Assembly: GCA_010279815.1 (NCBI GenBank)
Contig: QEOQ01000206.1
Coordinates: 1,277,628-1,341,627 of the forward strand
Direction: 5' to 3'
DNA length: 64,000 nt
Source of the DNA: Brachionus plicatilis
Taxonomy: Eukaryota; Rotifera; Eurotatoria; Ploima; Brachionidae
A program made the translations under genes and the position numbers. This document shows, one piece after another, positions 45,700-57,006 of the stretch (the first letter of the stretch is position 1; each line of letters starts with the position of its first letter). The notes under the pieces were generated by a model that saw only the letters and a program-made list of their open reading frames with translations, ran no database searches and was not told the DNA's origin.

Positions 45700-48028
45700 G
45701 GTGTTAAATTTAAAATTAATACAAAATTTTTCAAAATTATTTTTTATCCAAATGATGCTTTTGTCAAGTTTCTCTATCTGAATTTTCTTAATATCACTTA
45801 TTCATTATAAATCTATTTACTTTTAGTTAAATGAAAAGATTTTTTCTGAAATTCGAGTAGGTTTCTATCAATGTTTTTAATTTAGGCTAGATTGAAATTT
45901 AATTTTACGAAGATTTAACAATAATTTAGCACCTCAATAATAAATTTCAAAAATTTTATAAACATATTTTTCTAAGTAGAAGAATAAATATTTTCTCCCG
46001 TAATATCGTAATTTTTAAGTTATTCTTTTATCTGTTCGCCATTTTTTCAGACGAAAAACATCAATTGGCAAATTAATGGGGTTGACTTTTTTTAGTCATT
46101 GAAATTTATTTGTTTTTAAATGAAGGATATTCAAAATTTGAGTCAAGAAAAATCTATGAAAAGGAAACATAGTAACCTCAAACGAAAAAATTTATTTTAA
46201 AAATAAATAAATGCTCTCAAAATAATCTTTCATAAGAATTTTAAAGGAAAGATTTTTTTCTAAAGAGCAATTATATTTACAATTCGTTCATTTAGTTAAA
46301 TTTTATTTTAAATCAAAAAGGTTTTGGTGTTAACATAATTTGATTTTCATTTATTTTATCAGTCTTAATAATAGATTAAAAAAATAATTTTCTCTAAGAA
46401 AAATTAAAAATAGCTTAAAATTTTTAAACATTTTGAAATTAATTATTTTAATTAAATATAATAGATAATTAAAATTAAATAGATCGAATTTTTAAATTAA
46501 TCTGAATGAGAATTCGGCAATATTTTTTTAATAAATATTTGGTTTTGGGCTGTGTTTGTTATACGATTATTTTTTTGGGAAATATTTTCAACTCCAATCA
46601 AAACATTGATCAGACCAAAATATCAAAATCCGAGTTGAAAATTTACGTGGCTAATGATGATCAGTGCTCTTTCAAAAAATGCTTTGACATCAAAAAATGT
46701 AAAAAGTTTAAAATCTATATTTACAAATATCCTATTATTAACAAAACCACAATTTATATCAATATTTTATCAATTTTAAAAAAATCAAAGTATTATACTC
46801 GTAATCCGAACAAAGCGTGCCTTTTTATTTCAGCCATTGATACTTTGGACCAGGACCCACTTAGCAAGAATTTTGTTAAAGCTGCAGCATCACTTATACC
46901 AAAGTTAAAATATTGGAATCATGGTAAAAATCATATAATTTTCAACATGTATTCAGGAACTTATCCAAATTATAGAGAAAATATTCCATTTGATACAGAT
47001 AATGCAATTAGGATCAAGACATCTGTTTCAGCTAAATATTACCGAAAAAATTTTGACATATCATTTCCGCTGTTTTATGACAATATAGCCTTTAATTATT
47101 CAAAAGTTAAACACTTAAATAAATCCAGTTTGATCCATGGATCAAAAAAATACTTTCTTACATTTAAAGGTAAAAGATACTTGCATGGAACTGGATCAAA
47201 TGTTCGAAACAAGCTTTATCATTTAAACAATCAACGAGATGTAATTTTATTAACAACATGTAAACATGGTTTCAGTTGGACTAGATTTAAGGACAGACGT
47301 TGCGATTCAGATAATGTGTACTATGATAAATATGATTACAATGAACTATTGAATAGTTCGACTTTTTGCCTGATACCCAGAGGGAGAAGACTTGGCACTT
47401 ATAGATTTCTGGAATCTCTTAAAGTTGGTTGTGTTGTTGTACTTTTAAGTGATGGATGGATTCTTCCATTTTCCGAGATAATTGACTGGAATAGAGCAAT
47501 AGTAAGGGTAAAAGAAAATCAACTGATGCAGGTTACTTCAATTCTACGAGAAATACCTTATGAAAAAATAATTGAAATGAGAAAGCTGTCATTGTTTTTG
47601 TACGAAAAGTATTTTTCCTCCTTAGAATTAATAATTGATACTACTGTAGAAATTTTAAGAAAAAGGATAGAGCGCTTTAAAATTCTTAATGACATGCCAT
47701 AATTTAATATTCAAAAAACATTTTTGATTAATCTATTTATATTTTTAAATGTAATAAAATTTTTCACATAAGTGTCCAAGCTTTTTTTTTTAATATTTTT
47801 TTTATAATGAACTCCACTTCGTCCAGTTCGGATTAGCAAAACTGTAAACTTTTAAGTTAAAATCTTCATTGAGAAAAGTTAGAAATTACTTCCGAGATTT
47901 AATATTTAATCAATTAGAATTTTCAATCGAAAAACGGGAAAGAATCACTAATTCAATTAAATCAAAACTTTATTTTTATTTTATTTACTTAAGCAGTAAA
48001 AACAGCAAAGAATTAAAATATCTAATTT
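45700..48028. repeat. Right arm of the large inverted duplication (EXT1-like gene copy 2)
   Basis: Reverse-complement partner of 29370-31650, including 5' and 3' flanks of the EXT1-like gene. A perfect 18-bp hairpin lies just outside at 48102-48138. Confidence 0.9.
46506..47702 (+). CDS. Exostosin-1-like glycosyltransferase, GT47 domain only (copy 2)
   Basis: 398-aa intronless paralogue of the minus-strand gene at 29685-30881 and its inverted-duplication partner. It has the same layout: a membrane anchor at residues about 10-30, then the exostosin GT47 domain (CLFISAIDTLDQDPLS, FNMYSGTYPNYRENIPFD, KGKRYLHGTGSNVRN, CLIPRGRRLGTYRFLE, SDGWILPFSEIIDWN); no GT64 domain. It keeps DPLS, nearer to the EXT1 family sequence than copy 1's DRRS, so copy 1 may be the more diverged. 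The open frame is intact in both, so both are probably under constraint. Role inferred as glycosaminoglycan chain synthesis, possibly as a non-catalytic or partner subunit. Confidence 0.92.
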   Translation: MRIRQYFFNKYLVLGCVCYTIIFLGNIFNSNQNIDQTKISKSELKIYVANDDQCSFKKCFDIKKCKKFKIYIYKYPIINKTTIYINILSILKKSKYYTRNPNKACLFISAIDTLDQDPLSKNFVKAAASLIPKLKYWNHGKNHIIFNMYSGTYPNYRENIPFDTDNAIRIKTSVSAKYYRKNFDISFPLFYDNIAFNYSKVKHLNKSSLIHGSKKYFLTFKGKRYLHGTGSNVRNKLYHLNNQRDVILLTTCKHGFSWTRFKDRRCDSDNVYYDKYDYNELLNSSTFCLIPRGRRLGTYRFLESLKVGCVVVLLSDGWILPFSEIIDWNRAIVRVKENQLMQVTSILREIPYEKIIEMRKLSLFLYEKYFSSLELIIDTTVEILRKRIERFKILNDMP

Positions 48029-48709
48029 TTGTTTAACCACTTGATATAAAATTTTCTTTATCAAATTTTAGCATTTTATACTAAAAAATGCTAAAAAAAG
48101 AAGAATTCTTTACTAAATACTATTTAGTAAAGAATTCTGACGTCTTTTTCCCCTTATTATTTTTCATTTTTTTAAATTTTTTTTATTACTTTATTTTACT
48201 TTTCGTTTTTTTAATCTAAATTTACTTAGTGCAGATTAACTGATATAAAATTAATTTTAAAATTTTGGGGTATGGATTTTAATAATTTTAGGTTATTTTT
48301 TTACTAAACATGGTACATCAAAATGCATAAACCACTATCCACATTATTTCACTGCAACATTTTCATGACTTTCATATTTATTGTGAATGATTTTTAAAAT
48401 TTAAAATTGGTAAAAATTAACAATACTTTTTCTTTTAAAAATTTATTATTCATATAACATCATTCACATATTTCAAATGAATACTTTTTTTCAATATACT
48501 GCACCTACGAGGCTTGAGAAATAATTAAATTGTCTGCAAAATAAATTTGAATGTATTTTTGGGTAATAAACTATTTCATACGATTTTATTTTAAAATTCT
48601 AAAAATTATTGAAAAATAGTTAAATAAAATTAAAAAAAATCCAAAAATAAATAAATCAAATCGTTCTCGAATATTTACTTAGACATTTAGATCAAAACGA
48701 ATTTAAAAA
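48029..48709. other. Short intergenic region 3' of COPG
   Basis: No gene. It contains a perfect hairpin at 48102-48138 (18-bp arms starting AGAATTCTTTACTAAATA, 1-nt loop). Confidence 0.6.
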
Positions 48710-51700
48710 CTAACCGACAGCTTGAGCAATAACTTGTGGAACAATCGAATCTGAACTACGAATAGTCAATTGCATGGCAACACCTCCATCATTGAAGGCC
48801 AATTTTGCCCTCACCAGAACGTCATGTCCTCCCCTATAGATACCAGCCAATAAGAGCACATGAGAATTTTTGCCTTCAGGTGCTCGCTCGGACCTCTCAC
48901 AAGGCTGTAATCCCATAAATTGAATGATATTTTTAATTGCTTCTTCTAACGAAGGCATCGATAGAGCATATGTATCTTCCAGTTCATTGGCATCACCAAC
49001 TTCTTCCCATGAAGCACCAAAATTCGGCTTAAGAACCTTTTGTACATGATCTGACACATTTATTTCCACATTTTCCAACCCATACTCATCTTCATAGCCC
49101 TCTTCATTGTCTGGTTCGCCTGTGTTCGGATCACAGTCTTTAACTTTAAATTTCATATTGCACCCAAATGTTGCTACCACTTGAGATGGATCATCCGGAA
49201 TTTTGACCAAAGTGTAAGCGATTCCCAGTGTGTTATAAGGCAATTTAGCGCATTGCTTATATGATATTATTTCATAGCCATCAGCTGTGTCTAACTTGAC
49301 AACAACATCTTCTAACAATTGATCATTTAATGTATTTAAGCAATCAAACTTTAAAATTAAACTTTTTCAAACTTAAATTTTCATCTAAATCAAAAATGTG
49401 TACCTGAAAAACTATGTAATTTGTAAAAGTATGCTTAATGCATTTAACATTGTATTCAGTCTCAGGTTCAGTCAATTCAACTGGAGATGAAGATTTAAAC
49501 AAAGGACCCAAATGAGCAAATTCTGGGATTGCTGATAATTGTTCTATATAGAAAATAAAATCAAAATTGAAAATATTTTTTTTAAATTAAAGTACCCATA
49601 TAAAGATCTTGGCGTGAAGCTGTCGGTTTTTCAGTTGGCTTAGTTGAACTTGGTAGCAAGGTTTCACCAGAGGCTAAGTTAAAATTTAGGAAAGAAATTA
49701 AAAAAAAAATATGGCAAATTGAAGCTTCCTATTTCAATAGGTATTAATCTATTTACCAGGTTAATAAATATATATTTTATTTGAGAGATAAAAATTTTAT
49801 AAAAAGTAATTTTTTATAAAATCAAATGGTACAGTAAGAAACACCAATTTTGTTTTTAATTTGAATTATTTATTCTACATTTTAAAATATGATGAAAAAA
49901 ATCTTACTTAAGATATTGATAAGAACAGCTATGCTATTTTCTGTGTTAAATATTCTTAAGTTAATTATTCAAGAAATTAATAAGATTATTTTCTCAAGAA
50001 AAATGAAAATTTTGCTAATTAATAAAATTATTAAAATTTAAAAAACTTATAAATGATTTTTGTTTAACATCTCAATTAAGAAGCTAATAAGATGATTTAA
50101 ATTTAAGAATACAATAAGATCTTATCTTCCATGCTTTTTTTTGATTTTTAACTTAACGAAAGTCTTTTTAAAATCCAAGCATTTTTTTTGTTTCTTAAAT
50201 GTCTAAGAATAATTTAAGAAATTTCAATTATCTTACTTGATAAGCAAAAACAATAAGAGTAAGATCTTATTTAACAAACTTATTTTAATTCTCAATATAA
50301 TTCCTACTATTGTATTTCTGTCATAAAATTTCATATTTATAAGCTTGGTAATTAGCTAGACATTTTTTTCAAATGATACTGGGCGTTCGGAAATCATCCG
50401 AAAGTTCAATTTGCCGAAAAACGCAGCATAAAATTTTAATTACGCTTATGAATTTCAACTTCAATTGTTGGAACAACCTTTATATCGAAAGGTTTCTCAG
50501 TGACATGTTGATTGTATTGTAAAAGAGCTCTCTCTAGACTAACCGGCGAGACATTGAGAGCTAGATTAAAAAAATTAAAAATCTTAAAATTAACTTTAAA
50601 AAAGAATACTATTTAAAATATAAGCTGATGATAAAGCTTTATCATTTTGGCTCAGTATGTCATAAAAGAATGTAGCTCGATCTCTGACTTCGTCATCTTC
50701 ATCCAATTTGGATCTGTTCAGCAAAACTAAAATTGACGGCAACAAATCATCTGAACTGGCGCCAAACTTGGCCAAAGCACTAACTGCCGCAGCTCTTACT
50801 TCAGCACTCTCTAAAATCACTCTATTGTAAATATATCTAATATATTTGGCTGGAGTTGTGGTTCTTGGGCCTTCGCGACCTAAAAGATGAAGAATACGGG
50901 TCGCCAATGGCAAAAATTCACAGTCTTCGATGAATTCACATAAATGCGATAGACCGATTTCTCTGGCTTCAGGATTTTCCTCTATAATCACAATAATGGT
51001 GTTGACAATTGCTTTTTTGTACTCAAATCCTCCATCTTCTCTGAGCATAGAAGCCAAAAAGGTCATCATTACATTGTGCTTGCGGGGAAATTTGCTACAC
51101 AAGGACTGAATGGCTTCGACCACCACTATTTTAAATTCGTCTGAAATTTCTGACATAAAAGTAGCAATTTGTTTCATCAAGCGGTCCACTCCACTCTCGT
51201 TTCCTGTTTTAAGCAAAGTGGTTATTGCCAGGGTGGCAATACTTCGGTTCTGATCAGTGATCAAATTTTCTAAATCTATGTTGCATGCGGTAACTGCAGC
51301 CGGATGAGAGATGGAAATTTTGTTCAATGTTTTCACTGCTGCGTATCTAAGACTGGGTTTGGGAGAATTGCAAAGCAATTGTAGAACACCGATGGCTGAC
51401 ACTAATTCTTTGGATGTTGTGCATCTAAGTGAGACAATTGCTGATGCTGCTTCGTAAATAACCATTTCGCTCTTGTGTCGCAAGCATGATTCTACAAAAT
51501 CAAACAAAGTCTTATCGAAACCGTCTTTTTCTTCTTCCAATTGACGGGCAGCTACACGAATCTTAATTTTTATATTTAAAATTTTTTAATATTTTTTATG
51601 CTTTTTTTGTTACCAAAAAACAATAGGCAAATGGTGATCTCAATGAAGATTTGGAAAACTTCGACACCAATTTTGTAATTGCTAATTTATCATTTTTTTT

Positions 51701-52586
51701 TATTTGGTATAATAGACCAAGAGCATGATACTTAATAATTAAATAAATTATTGAAACAATTAATAAATTTTTTTATTTTTCAAATTAATTACTTGAACCA
51801 TGACATTGTCAGAATTAACAGCCTCGGACACCTCATTAACCCATCGTTTTACAACTTCGGGCCCTTGCTTCATAAGATGCAAAGACGATACCAAAGCAGC
51901 ACTTGAGACACTAGGGCTTTTGTCGACAATGGCTTGCTTCATGTAACGCTCAATACTCTGCAACATGGTGTTGTCTGTAATTCGACATAAGGCCCTAATC
52001 GCAGGACCCCTGTATATGTCCTCTTTGCCGGTCATGTCTTTGGTTAATGAGCTTGTAACAATTATTACATCATTAGCTATATTGGCCATTTCTTTGATGC
52101 AAAGATAAAGCATTCGTCTAAGCATTACATCTTTAGATTGGAATAGCTTGGTCATTGCAAAAAATGCTTGAGTTGCTTCAGTTGGAGCTAAATGTTCACC
52201 CTTTTTGTTGACAAAAATTGAATTTTTAAAAATTTTTTTTTTAATAACCATAACCAGAAAGCTAATATTATTTATCAATAACTTACGGGTATGTCCTAAT
52301 TATTAATTAAAATTCTTAGCTTATTTGTATTGGTTTCTCAAAAGAAATAAGTAAAATTACCTGGTTGATCATATAAAGTATCTTGGTCAAAATTAAGCAG
52401 CATTTTTTTGCATTAATAGGCGTTTCATTAAAAGTTCTGGTCTCTTGCAATACAGCGGCTTTTTCAAGGTGTCTAAATGGATTCGATCCGCCACCTTTAA
52501 AATTAATAGAAATTAAAAAAATGCTCTTTCTTGTGAAAACTTGGCATACTTTCATCGTCTTTTTTGGAATCTTTTTTACCCATCAT
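48710..52586 (-). CDS. COPG1: Coatomer subunit gamma (gamma-COP)
   Basis: Subunit of the COPI coat for Golgi-to-ER and intra-Golgi transport; binds ARF1, cargo tails and ARFGAP2. Nine minus-strand exons: 52550-52586, 52361-52494, 51793-52200, 51614-51730, 50610-51561, 50444-50560, 49596-49673, 49404-49543 and 48710-49348. All introns are GT-AG with consistent phase and the total is 873 aa, against 874 for human COPG1. The N-terminal adaptin-like HEAT trunk includes [36 protein letters not shown] and [15 protein letters not shown] variable linker follows (exons 6-7), then the C-terminal appendage with [20 protein letters not shown] and [15 protein letters not shown]. The start could be either of two adjacent ATGs. 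Intact. Confidence 0.97.
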
Positions 52587-54350
52587 CTTTTGCTTAATTA
52601 AATCTAAAGCAAGTCTCAGATTTGTCAAAGTTTTTCTTTAAAATATAGAGAATTTTATGATGACGACTATTGAAGTTGTTTTAAATCCATAAATATATGC
52701 GAGTAGTTGAATTTTTTAAAAATATTTCTGTACGTGGTATGAATGTGTGCACTATGCATTTATGGCTTGATTTGAAAATTTTAATTCATAAAAATAAGCT
52801 AACAATTTTATTCATCCAGAAAATTTTTAAGATGCCAATGAAAAAAAAGAGGATGTACCAAAAAAAATTAAATCTTCTTAGTAAAATTAATATTTTTTTT
52901 AGTTAAAATCGACTATTTTTATTAAGAATATTTTTTGTTTTGTTTTATTTTATATGTGCTATTTTATTTAATAAATTAGTCTAGTATAAATTTTATTTTT
53001 TATTAGCAGCCTTAACATAATATTATAGTGTATTGTTTATTAATTTTAAAGGATTAAAATAATATCAGATTTGTAATTTGAGTTCTTTTTTAGCATATAA
53101 TAGATTTTGTCTTTCAAAAGACAAGACTTAATTTTTAATTTTATTAAAAAAAAATTTTGACATTTTTATTTTTCATTTCATATTTTTTTTTTACTTATTT
53201 ACATTAGATTGAAAAAATTAAAATCAAGGCATAAAAACTAAGCAATAAAATTTTCTTTATATCTTATAAATCTAGTGTTTTTTTTGCCAATTTTAGAACA
53301 ATTCCAGTATTTATTTTTTTTAGTGAATTGCATTAATCGCTCAAGATCATCTCCAAAGGAAAGGAGAGAACAATAAAAATTGTTAGAAATTTTATAGCAA
53401 AAATACTTAAATATTTGTGATGATAAATGATTGCTCTTAATAGAACTGATGAAAGACATCTTGGAAAAAAGATAAAGTTGTTCAATTTTAAAAAGTCTAA
53501 GTACTTTTAGAATTCCAGACATATAAAATGAAAATTTTATTAAAAATTTGTCTAACTAATTGGTTTAAATCAATTTTGAGAGTTTTGAGAGCTTTGTTGT
53601 CCAGTATTAGGCTTTCAAGACCATTTGGGAATTGAGAAAGGCAAATATTTTGTAAATGAAACTTCTTAGAGAAGGGGAAACATGAATGATCTTATTTAAC
53701 AAGAACGACGCTGAGAAGAAAGATTTCTGATTTTAAAATGATTTAAAAAATTTTTAGTTTAAAAAATTACTCTTATTTATTTTAGATTTTATTTTGTCTT
53801 AATAACAAAATTAGATAAAATTTTAAATTATCTTTTTAAAATCAATACGAAAAAGAACTATTAAGCCAATTTTTCGGTATTACATTAAATTCGCAAAGAT
53901 TTAGGAAATAAGAAAAAAACTCAAAATTATTTAAGTTCAAAGATTTTTAAATTTTAATATCACTAAAGATTAACATCCTTTTCATAATTTATAAGATACT
54001 CAATAAACTCAATCGGATAAAAGAAAATATTTTCTTATAAATTTCTTAATTCGTACTGATGATTTCAATTATAATGATGAATTAGAAAATTTATTTTTCA
54101 CTTAGAGTTAAAATTCATTTTGGTTTAATATTAAATAAAGAAATTTTGGTTGAAATCTTTAAATTTATAGTATTTTTAAAAATCATTATTCACCTGTTTA
54201 AATAAAGTTTCAAATTTTTATCAAAGGTAATTTTATGCAATGATTTCAAAAAAGAAGTAAAAAAAATTAAAAATAACTTTTTACAATCAGGCAATTAGTT
54301 AAAATTTGATAAGACAAAAATTAATAAAATTGTATTTAAACGGGTCAAAA
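52587..54350. other. Intergenic DNA upstream of COPG
   Basis: 5' flank of COPG. It contains a possible decayed gene fragment at 53238-53680 on the minus strand; otherwise nothing definable. Confidence 0.5.
53238..53680 (-). pseudogene. Possible broken gene, unrecognised product
   Basis: The minus-strand frame from 53522 to 53238 (MSGILKVLRLFKIEQLYLFS to NTRFIRYKENFIA) looks protein-like. Immediately upstream, another frame reads SKKFHLQNICLSQFPNGLES and LILDNKALKTLKIDLNQL, resembling leucine-rich-repeat text. A single frame change near 53540 would join them. No family assigned. It may be a degenerate LRR-type gene or coincidence. Confidence 0.3.
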
Positions 54351-54535
54351 CAGAGTTGGTCAAAAATCAAAGTTTAAAGTCAGAATCGGGCGAAGAAAAA
54401 GTTAGACTTTGACTTGGAACTTATTTTGGACTCAAGTCAAAGACTGAATTTGACTTTAAATTTTCTTTTTTTTTTAAATTCAAGACTTGGACTTTTATTT
54501 TAATGATTTAGATTTTTAACTAGGCCGCCACAATA

Positions 54536-54614
54536 ACTAGCTTGAACGGGAAGGAACGGCAATCTGTCATTCAGGATCACAGTCACAAAAATTTATTTCC
54601 GTTCCAGCTAGCTA
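54536..54614. repeat. 79-bp insertion breaking the palindrome's symmetry
   Basis: This segment is present only in the left half, between CCACAATA and CAGTGGTTC. Its ends are imperfect inverted repeats (ACTAGCTTGAACGGGAA and TTCCGTTCCAGCTAGCT), so it looks like a tiny foldback that jumped in after the palindrome formed. Confidence 0.7.
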
Positions 54615-54659
54615 CAGTGGTTCTTGCTAAAATGAAATGGTCCGTTCCCGAAAAGGAAT

Positions 54660-55075
54660 GGAATGGAGACGCATTCCATAAAAAACCATTCCCGTTCCGT
54701 TCCATTTCCATTCCATTCTATTCCATTCCATCCGTTTCGTTCCATCAATACCATTCCACTCCAACCGTTCCAACCGTTCCATTCCAACCGTTCCATTCCA
54801 ACCGTTCCATTCCATTCCATCCGTTCCATTCCAACCGTTCCATTCCAACCGTTCCATTCCAACCGTTCCATTCCAACCGTTCCATTCCAACCGTTCCGTT
54901 CCATTCCATTCCAATCGTTCCATTCATTCCATTCCATTCCAACCGTTCCATTCCAACCGTTCCATTTCATTCCAACCGTTCCATTCCATTCCAACCGTTC
55001 CATTCCAACCGTTCCATCCGTTCAATTCCAATCGTTCCATTCATTCCCTTCCATTCCAACCGTTCCATTTCATTT
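54660..55075. repeat. ATTCC/CCGTT simple-repeat array, left palindrome arm
   Basis: Dozens of TTCCATTCCAACCG-type units of 5-15 bp. Long open frames here on both strands (SIPTVPFQPFHSNR-like and MERLEWNGTV-like) are artefacts of a repeat period that happens to avoid stops. Confidence 0.95.
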
Positions 55076-55390
55076 TAGAAAGAACCACTGTATTATTTAT
55101 TATATAAATAATATTTAGATATTTTTTTATTAATAGTTTACTTTTTATGATTTTTTGTGAATTTTTTTTAAAATTTTTGAAATTAACGTTGTATTCTAAA
55201 ATATGAATTATTTTAATTCGAATTAATGTATGAAGCACAGTATTTTGCTTATAAATACATTCATTTTTTAGAAAACTACGTTAATTACAAAAATTTAAAA
55301 AAAATTTCACAAAAAATCATAAAAAGTAACTATTAATAAAAAAATATATAAATATTATTTATATAATAAATAATACAGTGGTTCCTTCTA

Positions 55391-55850
55391 AAATGAAATG
55401 GAATGGAATGGAACGGTTAGGATGGAAGGGAACGGATGGAACGGTTGGAATGGATGGAACGGTTGGAATGGAATGGAATGGAATGGAACGGATGGAATGG
55501 ATGGAACGGTTAGGATGGAATGGAACGGTTGGAATGGAATGGAATGGAACGGATGGAATGGATGGAACGGTTGGAATGGAATGGAATGGAATGGAATGGA
55601 ACGGATGGAATGGATGGAACGGTTGGAATGGAATGGAACGGTTGGAATGGAATGGAACGGTTGGAATGGAATGGAACGGTTAGGATGGAATGGAACGGTT
55701 GGAATGGAATGGAATGGTTGGAATGGAATGGAACGGTTGGAACGGTTGGAACGGATGGAACGGTTGGGATGGAATGGAATGGAAATGGAACGGAACGGGA
55801 ATGGTTTTTTATGGAATGCGTCTCCATTCCATTCCTTTTCGGGAACGGAC
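55391..55850. repeat. GGAAT/GGAACGGTT simple-repeat array, right palindrome arm
   Basis: Reverse-complement counterpart of 54660-55075, with slightly different numbers of GGAAT and GGATGGAACGG units. Unit-number differences show expansion or contraction since the palindrome formed. Confidence 0.95.
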
Positions 55851-56008
55851 CATTTCATTTTAACAAGAACCACTGTATTGTGGCGGCCTACTAAATAAGA
55901 ACCCAAAATTTGGGCATTAAAAAATAGAAATAAAAAGTTTTTGATCTGGACTTTATGGAAAAAAGAAATTTTAAGTCAAAGCTTTGACTTGACTTTTGAC
56001 CAACTCTG

Positions 56009-57006
56009 GATAAAAATAAGGTCAAGTCATATTGAAGTCTTCTGATTGATTATATTTGGAATTTAACAACTGTAAATATTTAAATATGTATATAATTAAG
56101 AAAAATAATATATTCATTTATTGTAATTTTTTTATAAAATTTCATTTCTAAACGGATTGACTTATAAGTTTGCTGTAGAATAATTAATCAGGTTATGGTT
56201 TAATTTATTTTTTTTTTGAGATCATTATTCTCTATTTGAAACTATTTTCAAAAATTAATTTAAACTGATTACTTTTGAAAGTTATTAGATCAGTTAATAA
56301 TTGATCAAGAAAATTTTTTTTTTTGTTTGTGAAAAAGCTCACAAATTTTTTTTAGTATTTTTTATTCAATTTCTTTCCTAATGATGATGACCTGTATTTT
56401 TTTTTCTCTTTCAATCCATCCACCGAACACGATGTTAGGTTGCTTGCCTTTATATGGGCGATGAAGTCGTCTCGCTTGTATTTTAAGTGTGACGACGTTT
56501 TAGTTCTATAATGTTTAAATTAAATTAATTAAACTTTTAAATAAATAAAAGAAAATTTATATTTTACTAAAGTTTTTTGTTGAAATTTTAAAGGAGCTGA
56601 CAAAAAATCAAAATTTCTTTTTTTTTTTTAGTTCTGTTAAAAAAAAAATGAGAAAATAAACCACTTTTTTAAACATTGTTTTTCATTAGGTCAACTATTA
56701 AAAAGATTTCTTAAATAAAAATAATTATTTTTGAATGATCTACTTGAATTAGATTACTTTAATTTTGGTCTCAATAAACAGACTGGAACTATTTAAATAA
56801 TTGAGTGGAAAAAAAACGATTATAGTTTCCATGGATATATGAAGCTTTTAAAATATCTTATATAACTTATATGTTTAAAATATAAATAAACTAATCATGA
56901 ATTGAATAAATTTTTTCCCTCTTAAAAAAAACGTAATTATTTGATTCTGTTTTATGTTAAAGGCTTGAATGAACGTTGCATAAAATTAAGTTTAAAAAAT
57001 CTTAAA
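56009..57006. other. Upstream region of the NWD1-like gene
   Basis: Mostly AT-rich. A more balanced stretch at about 56375-56510 has a minus-strand open frame of about 45 codons (HRPYKGKQPNIVFGGWIERE) without a start codon; it may be an orphan exon or transposon relic and is not called as a gene. Confidence 0.4.

Larger units (their letters stand above)
54351..56008. mobile_element. Nested hAT-type foldback with a giant GGAAT-repeat palindrome
   Basis: Outer ends CAGAGTTGGTCAAAAATCAA and TTTTGACCAACTCTG are inverted repeats; flanking 8-mers GGTCAAAA and GATAAAAA match at 6 of 8. Inside, TAGGCCGCCACAATA (54521) and its reverse complement (55876) bound a palindrome centred near 55233. Each half contains a unit with CAGTGGTTC...GAACCACTG ends: 54615-55090 and 55376-55875. 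The units are filled with ATTCCAACCGTTCC / GGAACGGTTGGAAT simple repeats, and their inner flanks are reverse complements. Confidence 0.9.

Noticed and set aside
54542..55906. Six or more long open frames on both strands (up to ~178 codons)
   Set aside because: They are translations of ATTCC/GGAAC simple repeats inside a transposon palindrome; openness follows from the repeat unit, not from selection.
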